From the NCBI RefSeq assembly GCF_001424195.1, contig NZ_LMOO01000001.1:1211198-1275197 (forward strand): DNA of 64,000 nucleotides, written 5' to 3'. The position numbers and the translations under genes are program-made. Each line of letters opens with the position of its first letter. Within the stretch, counting starts at the first letter, position 1. Source of the DNA: Cellulomonas sp. Leaf334. Its GTDB lineage: Bacteria > Actinomycetota > Actinomycetes > Actinomycetales > Cellulomonadaceae. Shown here one piece after another: positions 27,946 through 37,634 of this stretch. The notes under the pieces are model-generated. The model was not told the DNA's origin. It worked only from the letters and a program-made list of their open reading frames with translations, and did no database searches.

Positions 27946-30930
27946 TCACTCGTCGAGGCGGGCCTCCGCCTCGAGGGCGCTCTGGACGGCTGCGTCGAGT
28001 CGCTGCTGCGCCTCGCCGTAGGCGGCGAAGTCGTTGCGCGCCAGCGCCGACTGGCTGTCCGCGATGGCCTGCTTGGCCTGCTGCAGGGCCCGGTCGAGGT
28101 CCGCCCGTGCGGTCGCCTCCTCGCCGGTCTCCGTCCCGGGGTCGGTGGGCGCGGCCGTCTCGCCGTCCGTCGGCTCGTCGGTCGGTTCGTCCGTCGGCGG
28201 GGTCTCGGCGTCCGGGTCGGTACCGGCGTCGCCGGCGTCGGCGCCCGAGTCGCCGCCGAACACCTGGTCGAGGGCGCCGTCGAGGGTGTCCGCGAACCCG
28301 ATGTCGTCACCGAACGCGACGAGCACGCGTTGCAGCAGCGGGAACGTGGTGCCGGACCGCGCCTGCACGTAGACCGGCTGCACGTACAGCAGGCCGCCGC
28401 CCATGGGCAGGGTCAGCAGGTTGCCGCGGACCACCTGCGAGTCGCCACGGCCGAGGATGTTGAGCTCGTTGGACACGTCCGGGTCGGCGACGAAGTTGTT
28501 GTTCACCTGACCGGGTCCGGGCACCGTCGAGTCGCGTGGCAGCTCGAGCAGGCGCATCTTGCCGTAGTCCGGGGACGGTTTGCCGTCCTCGTTGCCCGCC
28601 TCGGCATCGACCGCCAGGTACCCGGTCAGGACGTTGCGCGCGTTGGTGCCGGTCGGGATGAACGACGACATCAGCGAGAAGCTCGCCTCGTCCTGGTCGG
28701 GCATCCGCAGCGTCAGGTAGTACGGCGGCTGCGGGACGGCGACGCTGCTGGTCGGGTCGTTCGGGTTGGCCCAGAAGTCGTTGCCGGAGAAGAACTGGCC
28801 GGCGTCGGTCACGTGGTACCGGGCGAGCAGGGCGCGCTGCACCTTGAACAGGTCCTCGGGGTAGCGCAGGTGGCTCATCAGGCTGCCCTTGATCTCGGAC
28901 AGCGGCTGCAGCGTGGACGGGAAGACCGAGTCCCAGGCCTGGAGGATCGGGTCCTCGGCGTCCCAGGCGTACAGCGTGACCGAGCCGTCGTAGGCGTCGA
29001 CCGTGGCCTTCACCGAGTTGCGGATGTAGTTCGCGGTCTTCGGCTGGAGCGCCTGGACGGTCTCGGACGTCTCGGTCAGCGAGTCCGTCGTGGCGTCGTC
29101 GAGCGACCTCGGCTCCGAGTACGGGTACTGGTCCGACGTCGTGTAGCCGTCGACGATCCAGACGACCTTCTCGTCCACGACCGCGGGGTACGCGCGGCCG
29201 TCGAGCGTGAGGTACGGCGCGACCTTCTGGACGCGGTCGCGCGGGTCACGGTCGTAGAGGATCTGCGAGTCGCTGGTCACGCGGTCCGAGAAGAGGATCT
29301 GCTCCGAGCCGAACTTCAGCGCGTACAGCAGCTTGGTCAGCGGGTTGCCGATCGACGGGCCGGCCGAGACGTCCTGCGTCGGGAACGTGCTGTTGACGGC
29401 ACCCTCCGAGTCGTCGGCCGGGTAGTCGAGCTCCCACGGCCGCGCCCCTTCGGGGGCACCGACGATCGAGTAGAGCGGAGCCTTGGGGCTGAAGTAGATG
29501 CGCGGCTCGTACTCGCCCATCTGCCCCTGCGACGGGATGCCCTGCTCCCAGAAGTTGGGCGCGCCGCGCCCCGCGGTGGTGTTGCCGTAGGCCGCGACGA
29601 CGCCGTAGCCGTGGGTGTAGACCGTGGTGTCGTTGGTCCAGTTCCGCTGCTGCGCGTCGAGTCCCTCGAGGGACAGCTCGCGGACCGCGATCACCGTGTC
29701 GCGGCTCTCGCCGTCGATCTCGTACCGGTCCACCGACAGCGAGTCCGGGAAGTCGTAGAACGCGCGGATCTGCTCGAGCTGCTTGAACGACGGGCTGACG
29801 ATCTGCGGGTCGAGGAGACGGATCGAGGCCGTGGTGTCGGCGTCGGCACGCAGCGCGCCGGCCTCCGCGGTCACCTCCGCGTCGTACTCGGTCTTCTCGA
29901 CGTCTTCCAGGTCGTAGGCGTCGAGGGTGGCGACGATGTTGCGCTGGATGAACTCGGACTCGGCGTCCTGCTGGTTCGGCTGCACCTGGAAACGCTGGAC
30001 CACTGCGGGGTACACGCCGCCGACGGCCACGGCCGCCACCACCATCAGCCCGACACCGATCGCCGGGAGCCGCCAGTTTCCACGGATCGCGGTCGCGATG
30101 AACATCACTGCGACGAAGATCGCGATGCCCGCCAGGATCGCCTTCGACGGGATGACGGCGTTCACGTCGGTGAACGAGGCGCCGGCGAACTTGCGGCCCG
30201 TCTTGGTCAGGATCGAGAACCGGTCCAGCCAGTAGCTCGCGGCGATGAGCAGCATGAGCACGGCGGCGATGACCGACAGCTGGATGCGCGCCGCCTTCGT
30301 CGTCCGCGGTGCGCCGCCGCGTGCGCCACCGACCCGCAGGCCGCCGTAGAGGTACTGGGTGGCCAGGGCGCCGATGCCGGAGAGCACGACGACCGCCATG
30401 AGGAACGAGACGACGAACCGCAGGCCGGGCAGCGTGAAGAGGTAGAAGCCCAGGTCGATGCCGTACTGGGGGTCGGTCTTGCCGACTGTGCCGCCGTGCA
30501 GCCACAGCTGGATGGTCTGCCACTGCTGGGACGCCGCGGCACCGGCGAACAGGCCGAGGACGGCGGGGCCGACGATCATGACCAGGCGGCGCAGCGGTTC
30601 GATGGCCTCGCGGTACTGGTCGAGGTTCGCCTGCTCCTGCGTCGACGGCGCGTACACGGGGCGCGACCGGTAGCCGAAGTTGAGGCTCCACCAGACGGCG
30701 CCGCCCATGACGAGGAACCCGAGCACGAACAGGATCGCGCGTGTGCCCCACTCGGTGCGGATCACGTTGCCGAACCCGAGCTGCTGGTACCAGAGGACCT
30801 CGGTCCAGACCTGGGCCAGGATCAGCACGGCGACGACGAGCACCCCGAGGACGACGAGCGTGGGGGCGAGCGCTCCGCGTCGGCGCGGACGCGCCGGGCT
30901 CGGGCGGGGCGGCGGGCTTCCGAAAGTCAC
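27946..30930 (-). CDS. UPF0182 family integral membrane protein
   Basis: Protein of 994 aa, full length for UPF0182, a family conserved across actinobacteria with no settled function. The N-terminal ~330 residues carry about seven membrane segments (for example TLVVLGVLVVAVLILAQ and LVMIVGPAVLGLFAGAAA). The large remaining part is probably extracytoplasmic, with typical blocks such as NFWEQGIPSQGQMGEYEPRI. The end is an Asp/Thr/Pro-rich stretch and a helical tail. The GTG at 30930 is chosen because it begins the short basic region before the first membrane segment; a much longer open frame upstream runs antisense through other genes. In mycobacteria the homologue lies beside the same Lon-like PDZ gene. 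Confidence 0.93.
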   Translation of the reverse strand: MTFGSPPPRPSPARPRRRGALAPTLVVLGVLVVAVLILAQVWTEVLWYQQLGFGNVIRTEWGTRAILFVLGFLVMGGAVWWSLNFGYRSRPVYAPSTQEQANLDQYREAIEPLRRLVMIVGPAVLGLFAGAAASQQWQTIQLWLHGGTVGKTDPQYGIDLGFYLFTLPGLRFVVSFLMAVVVLSGIGALATQYLYGGLRVGGARGGAPRTTKAARIQLSVIAAVLMLLIAASYWLDRFSILTKTGRKFAGASFTDVNAVIPSKAILAGIAIFVAVMFIATAIRGNWRLPAIGVGLMVVAAVAVGGVYPAVVQRFQVQPNQQDAESEFIQRNIVATLDAYDLEDVEKTEYDAEVTAEAGALRADADTTASIRLLDPQIVSPSFKQLEQIRAFYDFPDSLSVDRYEIDGESRDTVIAVRELSLEGLDAQQRNWTNDTTVYTHGYGVVAAYGNTTAGRGAPNFWEQGIPSQGQMGEYEPRIYFSPKAPLYSIVGAPEGARPWELDYPADDSEGAVNSTFPTQDVSAGPSIGNPLTKLLYALKFGSEQILFSDRVTSDSQILYDRDPRDRVQKVAPYLTLDGRAYPAVVDEKVVWIVDGYTTSDQYPYSEPRSLDDATTDSLTETSETVQALQPKTANYIRNSVKATVDAYDGSVTLYAWDAEDPILQAWDSVFPSTLQPLSEIKGSLMSHLRYPEDLFKVQRALLARYHVTDAGQFFSGNDFWANPNDPTSSVAVPQPPYYLTLRMPDQDEASFSLMSSFIPTGTNARNVLTGYLAVDAEAGNEDGKPSPDYGKMRLLELPRDSTVPGPGQVNNNFVADPDVSNELNILGRGDSQVVRGNLLTLPMGGGLLYVQPVYVQARSGTTFPLLQRVLVAFGDDIGFADTLDGALDQVFGGDSGADAGDAGTDPDAETPPTDEPTDEPTDGETAAPTDPGTETGEEATARADLDRALQQAKQAIADSQSALARNDFAAYGEAQQRLDAAVQSALEAEARLDE

Positions 30931-31077
30931 GGCGTGGCAGTCCTCGTCGTCGGCAACAGGTGAGTACAGATCAGCACGGGTGTGCCCGTGCCGGGCGACG
31001 ACACAGAACGCCGCCACTCGCACGGGAGAACGTGCCGGTCGAGGCACAGGTTCCCACAGGAATGCGACGATGAACCT

Positions 31078-31623
31078 GTGAGTGAACCCTCCCCCGACCT
31101 GACCGCGCTGGCCGACTCCGTCCGCGAGATCGAGCACCACGTCGCCGAGGCCGGGTGGGACGGGCCCGTCCGGGTCTTCGCGCTGGTCCGCACGCAGGAG
31201 ATGCTGCGCACGGAGCCCGGGCTCGCCACCCAGCTCGACCCGTCCGTCCTGGCGTCCGCCCGGGAGCAGCCGTGGCACCTCACGTCGGTCGAGCAGGAGG
31301 AGCTGCCCGCCGCGCCGGACCTGGAGACGCTGCTCGCCGGTCTGTCGTGGCCGTCGACGGTGGACGGGATGGCGGTGACCGTCGAGCGCGTCGTGCTCCC
31401 GCCGGCCGCCGAGGAGGCGATGCCGCAGGACACCGACGCCGCGCTGGAGTACCTGCTCGCCCATCCCGAGCGCCAGGACGTGCGGCTCGTCGTGGGCGCG
31501 CTGCGCGACGGCCCGTCCTGGTGCGCGGTGCGCAGCCGCGCGAACGACACCGCCGAGCAGGTCGGGCAGGGCCCGGACCTCGTGCCCGGGCTCGTCGCGG
31601 CGGTCCGGTCGACCCTCGACTAG
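31078..31623 (+). CDS. PPA1309 family protein
   Basis: Protein of 181 aa of the PPA1309 family, actinobacteria-specific and uncharacterised. It has no signal peptide or membrane segment. The GTG at 31078 lies six bases after GACGAT (31066-31071), the leaderless spacing seen at other genes here. It ends convergently on the Lon-like protease gene; the two stops overlap by 4 bases. Divergent from the UPF0182 gene. Confidence 0.85.
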   Translation: MSEPSPDLTALADSVREIEHHVAEAGWDGPVRVFALVRTQEMLRTEPGLATQLDPSVLASAREQPWHLTSVEQEELPAAPDLETLLAGLSWPSTVDGMAVTVERVVLPPAAEEAMPQDTDAALEYLLAHPERQDVRLVVGALRDGPSWCAVRSRANDTAEQVGQGPDLVPGLVAAVRSTLD

Positions 31624-32726
31624 GACGTGCAGGTGGGCAGGTCGTCCGCCGCGCCGGCGCCGATCGCCGTGATGGCCTCCCGCGCCTCGTGCAAGGTCTC
31701 GATGCGCACCACGCGCAGACCGTCCGGCACGTGGTCGACGACCTCGTCGCAGTTCGCGGCAGGGGCCAGGAACCATGTCGCACCGTCGCGCACCGAACCG
31801 GCAAGCTTCTGCCGGATGCCGCCGATGGGCCCGACCTCGCCGGTGACGTCGATGGTGCCCGTCCCCGCGATGTCCTTGCCGTTCGCCTCGTCCTCCGGCG
31901 TCATCTTGTCGATGATGCCGAGCGCGAACATGGTCCCCGCGCTGGGACCGCCGATGTCGTCGATGCTGATGGTCACCTCGACCGGCATGTCGAACGCGGG
32001 GTCGATGAACACGCCGATCTGTGCGCCGCCGTCGGGCTTCTCCGTGGTCACGATCGGGATGTCGACCGACTGACCGTGCCGCCGGACGGTCAGGGTCACG
32101 GTGTCCCCGGCCTCGACCGCGTCGAGCAGCCCGATGAGCTCCTGGTAGTCGGGCACCGCGGTCCCGTCGAGGGCGACGATGACGTCCCCCTCCTCGATGT
32201 TGCCCTCCGCGTCGGACCCCTCGACCGTGCCGGCGACGACGAGCGTCGCAGGGACCTCGTAGCCGAGCTCGGTGAGCGCGGCGACCGCGGCGTTCTCCTG
32301 CGAGGAGACCATCTCGGCGGTGTTCGACTCGTCGATCTCGTCCTGCGTCCGGTCCGGCGGGTAGAGCAGCTCGACCGGCTGGACGACGGCCCACGGCGAG
32401 AGCCAGCCCTGCAGGACCCCGACGACGCTCGACGGGAACCCGGGACCGCCCGTGCCCGACACGGTGGTCAGGCGCAGCTCGCCGGTCGACTCGAACGTCT
32501 CGGCGCCCGAGATCTGGATGAGCGGAGTGCCGTCGTGCTCGCCGAGCACGTCACGCGTGGGTCCGGGGCTGCTGATCGCGTACGGCACCGGGAGCACCAC
32601 GAGGACGGCCAGGAGCAGCGCGGTGACCATCATGCCGACCGAGAGGGTGAGCGACCGAGGGCTGATGCGTTCGGGCTCCGCCTGGTCGGCGTCGACGGCG
32701 AAGGGTGAGGTGGGCTGGTCGAGCAC
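31620..32726 (-). CDS. YlbL-like PDZ/Lon-type membrane protease
   Basis: Protein of 368 aa. It has a membrane anchor (about residues 27-48), a PDZ domain (about 160-235, EGDVIVALDGTAV) and a Lon-type C-terminal domain with the Ser-Lys dyad: Ser262 in IGGPSAGT and Lys307 in GGIRQKL. Similar Lon-like membrane-anchored proteases are found in B. subtilis (YlbL) and mycobacteria. The GTG at 32726 is preferred because GATGAT (32733-32738) sits exactly six bases upstream. A longer form would overlap the neighbouring gene. Confidence 0.9.
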   Translation of the reverse strand: MLDQPTSPFAVDADQAEPERISPRSLTLSVGMMVTALLLAVLVVLPVPYAISSPGPTRDVLGEHDGTPLIQISGAETFESTGELRLTTVSGTGGPGFPSSVVGVLQGWLSPWAVVQPVELLYPPDRTQDEIDESNTAEMVSSQENAAVAALTELGYEVPATLVVAGTVEGSDAEGNIEEGDVIVALDGTAVPDYQELIGLLDAVEAGDTVTLTVRRHGQSVDIPIVTTEKPDGGAQIGVFIDPAFDMPVEVTISIDDIGGPSAGTMFALGIIDKMTPEDEANGKDIAGTGTIDVTGEVGPIGGIRQKLAGSVRDGATWFLAPAANCDEVVDHVPDGLRVVRIETLHEAREAITAIGAGAADDLPTCTS

Positions 32727-32761
32727 CCCCACATCATCCCCCGGCTCGGCACCCGCACCGT

Positions 32762-33841
32762 TCACGGGCGCCGCCGGGCGCGTGCCTGGCGCCACACGGC
32801 CGCCGTGCCGATGAGGGCCACCGCCGCCCCCGCCGCCCCGAGCGCCGCGGCATCCCTGGTGCCGACGCGCCGCCCGGCCACGGCGACCCGGCCCTGGACG
32901 CCTTCCAGCAGCACGTCCAGGCAGGCGGCGCTCGACCAGCGCGCGGCCCAGCCCGCGTCACGCAGCCGGTCGGCCGCGACCGTCCACGGATAGACGACGA
33001 ACGCCAGCTCGGAGGCCGGCGCGGGCAGCACCCCGACGCGGTGCAGGCGCTCGGCGGTGCCGAACGCGGTGGTCGCCGCCAGCTCGATCCGTCGCATGCC
33101 GGCGGCCGTCTCGACCTCGGCGGGTTCGAGCACGTCCTCCGCGCCGACCGTGAGAGCGCCCGTGAGCCGGTGCGCCACGGCGAACCGCGCGGCGGCCGCG
33201 AGGTCCTCGACGTGGACGAACTGCCACTGCCGGACAGCACCCCGCACCGTCAGCAGGCGCGGCGCCTCGAAGTGCCGCGTCACGAAGGTGTCGATCCCCA
33301 CCCCGACCACCGCCGCGGGACGCAGCACCGTGACGAGCGGAGCCTTGCGACGCCGGGCGCGCTCCAGCACGGCCTCGGCAGCCAGGAGGTCACCGACCAG
33401 CCCTTCGCGGGCCGCCTCGTCGACGCGCGGGAGGGCGTCGGCGTCGTGGATCACGGGACGGTCCGCCCACGCGCCGTGCACGACGGCCGACCCGATCGAC
33501 ACGACGTGCCGGGCGCCGACCGCCCGCGCGGCGCCGAGGACGCGCTGCGTGTGGGCGACCACGGCCGTCTCGCGCTCGCGACGCCCGTTGACCGGGGAGC
33601 CGACGAGGTCGCCCGGGTGGAGGACGAGCACCACGACTCCTGCGCCGACCAGGTGGTCCTGCGGGTTGTCGGCGGGAAGCTCGTCGATCGTCCGCACGTC
33701 CTCGCCCCATGCTGCGGCGACAGCAGACGCGATGGGTCCGCGGCCGACGACGACCACGTCGTCGGCCAGGACCGGTCCGACCGGCCCTGCCCCTGGGTCG
33801 CCACCGCGTCGTGTGCGCCCTGAGCGAATCTGCTCGCCCAC
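32762..33841 (-). CDS. NAD-dependent epimerase/dehydratase-like protein
   Basis: Protein of 359 aa of the extended SDR family. It has a nucleotide-binding region (VLADDVVVVGRGPIASAV), VLGAARAVGARHVVSIGSAVVHG (resembling the Ser region of the active site) and RPAAVVGVG, then a C-terminal hydrophobic segment followed by an Arg-rich end that may be a membrane tail. The Tyr-x3-Lys catalytic pair is not obvious, so it may bind NAD without being a typical epimerase. The GTG start follows AGGGACG. Divergent from the DUF2342 gene. Confidence 0.75.
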   Translation of the reverse strand: MGEQIRSGRTRRGGDPGAGPVGPVLADDVVVVGRGPIASAVAAAWGEDVRTIDELPADNPQDHLVGAGVVVLVLHPGDLVGSPVNGRRERETAVVAHTQRVLGAARAVGARHVVSIGSAVVHGAWADRPVIHDADALPRVDEAAREGLVGDLLAAEAVLERARRRKAPLVTVLRPAAVVGVGIDTFVTRHFEAPRLLTVRGAVRQWQFVHVEDLAAAARFAVAHRLTGALTVGAEDVLEPAEVETAAGMRRIELAATTAFGTAERLHRVGVLPAPASELAFVVYPWTVAADRLRDAGWAARWSSAACLDVLLEGVQGRVAVAGRRVGTRDAAALGAAGAAVALIGTAAVWRQARARRRP

Positions 33842-33909
33842 CGTCCCTCGTTCCTGTGCTGCGCGGTTACCGTGGTTCGCAGCCGGCCCTATCGTCGCAG
33901 GAGGTCCAC

Positions 33910-35310
33910 GTGAGCCCCGACAACTCCGCCGTCCCGGGAGCCGATGGTGGCGTGCCCGCCTGGGAGCAGGTGATGCGCGCGATGCTGGGCGACGGCGCCG
34001 ACGAGGCGATCCGCGAGCTGCAGGAACGCGGCTTCGACCCCGGCGCGATGGCCGCCGCCTCCGGCCTCCCCGATGACCCGGCGGCGCTCCAGCAGGTGTT
34101 CGCGCAGGTCCAGGCCCTGCTGGCCGCGTCCGGCGACGACCCGGTCAACTGGCAGATGGCGCACGACCTCGCCCGCCAGCAGGCCGCGGCGGGCGGCGAC
34201 CCGTCGCTGACCAGCGCCCAGACCCGCCAGGTCCTCGACGCGCTCGCCGTCGCGGAGCTGTGGCTCGACGCTGCCACGGACCTGCCGCCGTCGACGGGCA
34301 CACCGCGGGCGTGGAGCCGCGCGGAGTGGGTCGAGGCGACCCTGCCGACGTGGCGCACGCTGACCGAGCCGGTGGCGTCCTCGCTGTCGGTCGCGCTCGT
34401 CGGTGCGCTCGGGGGCGCCCTGCCCGAGGGCGCGCCGGAGGACCTCGCGCTCCCCGGCGGCATCGAGCCCGGCCAGCTCCTGCGCCAGCTCGGGTCCGCC
34501 GTCTTCGGCATGCAGGTCGGCCAGGCGGCGGGCACCCTGGCCCACGAGGTGTTCGGCACGACCGACATCGGGCTCCCGCTGCTCGACCGGCCGACGCCCG
34601 CGATCGTGGCCGCCAACGTCGATGCGTTCGCCGAAGGGCTCGATGCGCCGGCCGAGGAGGTCCGCCTCTTCCTCGCGCTGCGCGAGGCGGCCGCCACGCG
34701 CCTGTTCACGCACGTGCCCTGGCTGCGGGCCCACCTGCTCGCCACCGTGGAGGCCTACGCGCGCGGCATCACCATCGACGCCGACCAGCTCGAGGAGGCC
34801 GTGCGCTCGATCGACGTGACCGACACGGCGGCGCTCCAGCAGGCGTTGTCGGGCGGCGTCTTCGCCCCGCACACCACGCCCGCGCAGAAGGCCGCGCTCG
34901 AACGGCTCGAGACCGCGCTGGCCCTGGTCGAGGGCTGGGTCGACGAGGTCACCGCCACGGCCGCGCTCCCCCACCTGCCGCACACGATGGCGCTGCGCGA
35001 GATGATCCGTCGCCGCCGCGCCGCCGGGGGGCCCGCCGAGCAGACGTTCGCCAACCTCGTCGGCCTCGAGCTGCGGCCCCGGCGCCTGCGCGACGCGGCG
35101 GCACTCTGGGCGCAGATCACCCGAGACAACGGCGCGACCGCGCGCGACGCCGTCTGGGACCACCCCGACCTGCTGCCCGGCACCGAGGACCTCGACGACC
35201 CGGCCGGCTACGCGGGTCGTCGGGCGACGGCCGTCGACGACGCCGCCGAGGTGGACCGTGCCCTGGCGGAGATCCTGGGCGAGGACCCGAACGCCGACTC
35301 CGCCCCCTGA
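33910..35310 (+). CDS. DUF2342 (zincin_2) protein
   Basis: Protein of 466 aa of the DUF2342 family, annotated as zinc-dependent metalloprotease-like and sometimes as linked to F420 biosynthesis; its role is unclear. Family blocks include FGMQVGQAAGTLAHEVFGTTDIGLPL and ATRLFTHVPWLRAHLL. I see no strict HExxH in this copy, so peptidase activity is doubtful from sequence alone. The GTG follows CAGGAGG (33898-33904). In mycobacteria the homologue sits in the same neighbourhood next to the Lon-like gene. Confidence 0.85.
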   Translation: MSPDNSAVPGADGGVPAWEQVMRAMLGDGADEAIRELQERGFDPGAMAAASGLPDDPAALQQVFAQVQALLAASGDDPVNWQMAHDLARQQAAAGGDPSLTSAQTRQVLDALAVAELWLDAATDLPPSTGTPRAWSRAEWVEATLPTWRTLTEPVASSLSVALVGALGGALPEGAPEDLALPGGIEPGQLLRQLGSAVFGMQVGQAAGTLAHEVFGTTDIGLPLLDRPTPAIVAANVDAFAEGLDAPAEEVRLFLALREAAATRLFTHVPWLRAHLLATVEAYARGITIDADQLEEAVRSIDVTDTAALQQALSGGVFAPHTTPAQKAALERLETALALVEGWVDEVTATAALPHLPHTMALREMIRRRRAAGGPAEQTFANLVGLELRPRRLRDAAALWAQITRDNGATARDAVWDHPDLLPGTEDLDDPAGYAGRRATAVDDAAEVDRALAEILGEDPNADSAP

Positions 35311-35398
35311 CCGGCACGACGAGCGCCTGCGCGTCGTCGGGCACCGACGATCGCGCTCGGCCGCACGCGGTGACCGGGACGATCCCGCGTCGCCGGCC

Positions 35399-36121
35399 TC
35401 AGCTCCGGCGCTCGGACCCCAGGTCGTCGAGCTCGAGCTCCAGCTGGCCGACCGGCCCGTCGTCGACCTCGTCATCGTCGTCGGGTGGGAAGTCCTCGAC
35501 GTCCACCTCGTCGGCGACGACGCCGTCCGGCTCCTCGACCCCGCCGTCGTCGACCTCGTCCTCGCCGACGACGTCGTCCGCCTCGGTCGCGCCCGGCGGT
35601 CCGTGCGCGCCGCGCTCGGCCGCGTACGCGTACCCCTCCAGGAACCCCCGGGCGCGCAGCGTGCGGGGGTAGGCGTCGAGCACCGCCCAGAACTCGGGCC
35701 CGTGCCCGGCGTGCAGCAGGTGCGCCAGCTCGTGCAGCAGCACGTAGTCGAGCACCCACCGCGGCATGCCGCGCACGCGGTCGGAGATCCGGATGGTGCC
35801 GTCCGACGGGGTGCAGGAACCCCAGCGCCGCCCCTGGTTCGTGGACCAGCGGACCGTCGTCGGCCGCGCCCGTCCGTCCAGGTACTTCACCGACAGCTCC
35901 GTCGCCCGCGCCATCAGCTCGTCGTCCGACGGGCGCCGCCGCCGCTCCTGGGCCGCGAGCCGGGCCAGCATGCGGCGCACCCACTCGTGCTCCTGGGCCC
36001 TGGTGAACCGTGCCGGGATGGCGACGATCGTCCGGTCGCCCTCGCGCCAGGCGGTCACCGTGCGCACGCGTTTGCGTGAGCGGCGGATCTCCACCTGCGA
36101 CAGGTCCTGCGTGGGCTGCAC
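35399..36121 (-). CDS. YgjP/SprT-like metallopeptidase
   Basis: Protein of 240 aa with the zincin motif of the YgjP (DUF45) family: the RRWGSCTPSDGTIRIS block followed by YVLLHELAHLLHAGHGPEFW (HELAH with a further His). The family is related to SprT/Wss1 proteases. The last ~70 residues are an Asp/Glu-rich, probably disordered tail, not part of the family core. The GTG at 36121 is exactly six bases after TAGCGT on this strand, pointing to a leaderless message. Confidence 0.9.
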   Translation of the reverse strand: MQPTQDLSQVEIRRSRKRVRTVTAWREGDRTIVAIPARFTRAQEHEWVRRMLARLAAQERRRRPSDDELMARATELSVKYLDGRARPTTVRWSTNQGRRWGSCTPSDGTIRISDRVRGMPRWVLDYVLLHELAHLLHAGHGPEFWAVLDAYPRTLRARGFLEGYAYAAERGAHGPPGATEADDVVGEDEVDDGGVEEPDGVVADEVDVEDFPPDDDDEVDDGPVGQLELELDDLGSERRS

Positions 36122-36312
36122 GGAAGAACGCTAGCGCGGGACACCCACGCGGCCCTGTTCTCCCACCGCCGCACGGCGCGTCCTGCACGATTCCGCGGGC
36201 TGGGGGCCCCTCGACTACTACTGTGAAGGTCGCGCGGGCGTGGCAGCACCACCACGCCCGGCCGCCGGCCGGCGGTTCCCCGGTCCGGTGCAGGACACCG
36301 AGGGAGGGCCCC

Positions 36313-36471
36313 ATGGCAGAGACATATGCAGGAGAGTTCTACTGCGTGAAGTGCAAGGAGAAGCGCCAGGCGGAAGGGGACGTCGTCGTCTCCGAGTCCG
36401 GTCGGAGGATGGCCAAGGCCGTCTGTCCGGTGTGCGGCACCAAGCTCAACCGCATCCTCGGCAAGGCCTGA
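36313..36471 (+). CDS. DUF5679 small zinc-ribbon protein
   Basis: Protein of 52 aa with two Cys pairs (FYCVKCKEKR and AVCPVCGTKLNR), a zinc ribbon of the DUF5679 family found widely in actinobacteria. Function unknown. A strong site, GGGAGG, precedes the ATG. It has its own terminator downstream, so it is probably monocistronic. Confidence 0.9.
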   Translation: MAETYAGEFYCVKCKEKRQAEGDVVVSESGRRMAKAVCPVCGTKLNRILGKA

Positions 36472-36491
36472 GCTCCACCCTTTCTCGCCCG

Positions 36492-36519
36492 AGGGCATCG
36501 TCCGTCCGGACGGTGCCCT
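36492..36519 (+). terminator. Terminator after the DUF5679 gene
   Basis: A 12-13-bp stem (36492-36504 with 36507-36519, two-base loop TC, one G:T pair) about 20 bases after the stop codon, followed by TTCGG. It probably ends the DUF5679 transcript. Confidence 0.7.
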
Positions 36520-36604
36520 TCGGCATGCTCGAGGGCTGTGGATGACGCGCACCGGGAACCGGCCGCCGATGCGACAGTGACGCCCTCGTCCTGAAGGGAG
36601 CTCC

Positions 36605-37624
36605 ATGCGACTGCGTGCCGGGCTGCGGGTGCTGCGACGGACCGCGACGGAGGTCCAGGTGGGGACCGATCCTCGGTGGGCGGTCCGCCTGCCCGACCTC
36701 GCACCAGCCGAGGCGGACCTGCTCCAGGCCGTCGACACGCGCACGGACCTGACCAGGGTCGCGGACCTGATGGCCGGGCGCGACGTCGACCCGGACCGGG
36801 TGCGGGCACTCGTCGACGCGCTGACCGATGCACGACTGACGACGGGTGGACCGCAGCGTGCCGTCCTGCGCGGACCTGCGGCCGTGGACGCCGCGGTGTG
36901 GTCCCTGCTGCGCGCCGACGGGGACGGCGACAGACTCGTCCGGGCGCGGGCGGACCGGGCGGTCGCGGTCCTCGGGCTGGGCCCGACGGGACTCGGCATC
37001 GCCGTCGGTCTCGCGGCGGCGGGGGTGGGCACCCTGCTCGTCGACGACGAACGACCCGTGCGCTCGACGGACGTCGGTCCGTGCGGGTACCGGTGGGCCG
37101 ACGCCGGTTCGGTGCGCGAGCACGTGACGGCCCGACTGCTGCGGGACGTCGCCCCGCACGTGTCCACCAGCTCCGACCGCCCTCCCGACGTCGTCGTCCT
37201 CGTGGAGGACGACGTGGCGGATCCCGGGCGCGGACCGGTCCTCGTCGCCGGCGGCATCGTCCACCTCGGCGTCGTCGTCCGCGAGGCTGACACGGTCGTG
37301 GGCCCGTTCGTGGTGCCCGGTACCGGCCCGTGCCTGCGCTGCCTCGACCTGCACCGCGCCGACGCGGACCCGTCGTGGCCCACGATGGTCGCGCAGCTGC
37401 ACGACGGCGGGATCGCCGACGAACCCGGACCGGTCGCCGCGGTCTGCGCAGGTCTCGGCACCGCGGCCGTGCTCGCGCACCTGGACCGGGCACCCGGACT
37501 CCTGCCGGGTGCGACGTTCGAGGTGTCCCTGCCGGACGTCGTCCCCCGCAGACGCACGTGGGCGGTGCACCCCGAGTGCGGGTGCACCGCCCTCCCGGCG
37601 TCGCTCGTGGGCGCGCCGGGCTGA
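36605..37624 (+). CDS. ThiF/E1-like protein (cyclodehydratase-domain type), orphan
   Basis: Protein of 339 aa. Residues ~1-85 resemble the winged-helix leader-binding region of azole-forming cyclodehydratase partner proteins. Residues ~118-330 are an E1/ThiF-like Rossmann fold (VAVLGLGPTGLGIAVGLAAAG) with zinc-type Cys pairs GPCLRCLDLH and HPECGC. No YcaO, dehydrogenase or precursor-peptide gene is next to it. It is a conserved actinobacterial neighbour of whiB7 and uvrD2 and may have a housekeeping role. The ATG follows GAAGGGAG. Convergent with whiB7, 10 bases between stops. Confidence 0.8.
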   Translation: MRLRAGLRVLRRTATEVQVGTDPRWAVRLPDLAPAEADLLQAVDTRTDLTRVADLMAGRDVDPDRVRALVDALTDARLTTGGPQRAVLRGPAAVDAAVWSLLRADGDGDRLVRARADRAVAVLGLGPTGLGIAVGLAAAGVGTLLVDDERPVRSTDVGPCGYRWADAGSVREHVTARLLRDVAPHVSTSSDRPPDVVVLVEDDVADPGRGPVLVAGGIVHLGVVVREADTVVGPFVVPGTGPCLRCLDLHRADADPSWPTMVAQLHDGGIADEPGPVAAVCAGLGTAAVLAHLDRAPGLLPGATFEVSLPDVVPRRRTWAVHPECGCTALPASLVGAPG

Positions 37625-37634
37625 GTCGCCGCCG

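Noticed and set aside
34549..34563. HEVFG in the DUF2342 protein as an HExxH zinc site
   Set aside because: The second His is missing, so it is not a zincin motif. Family membership rests on overall similarity, and peptidase activity is left open.
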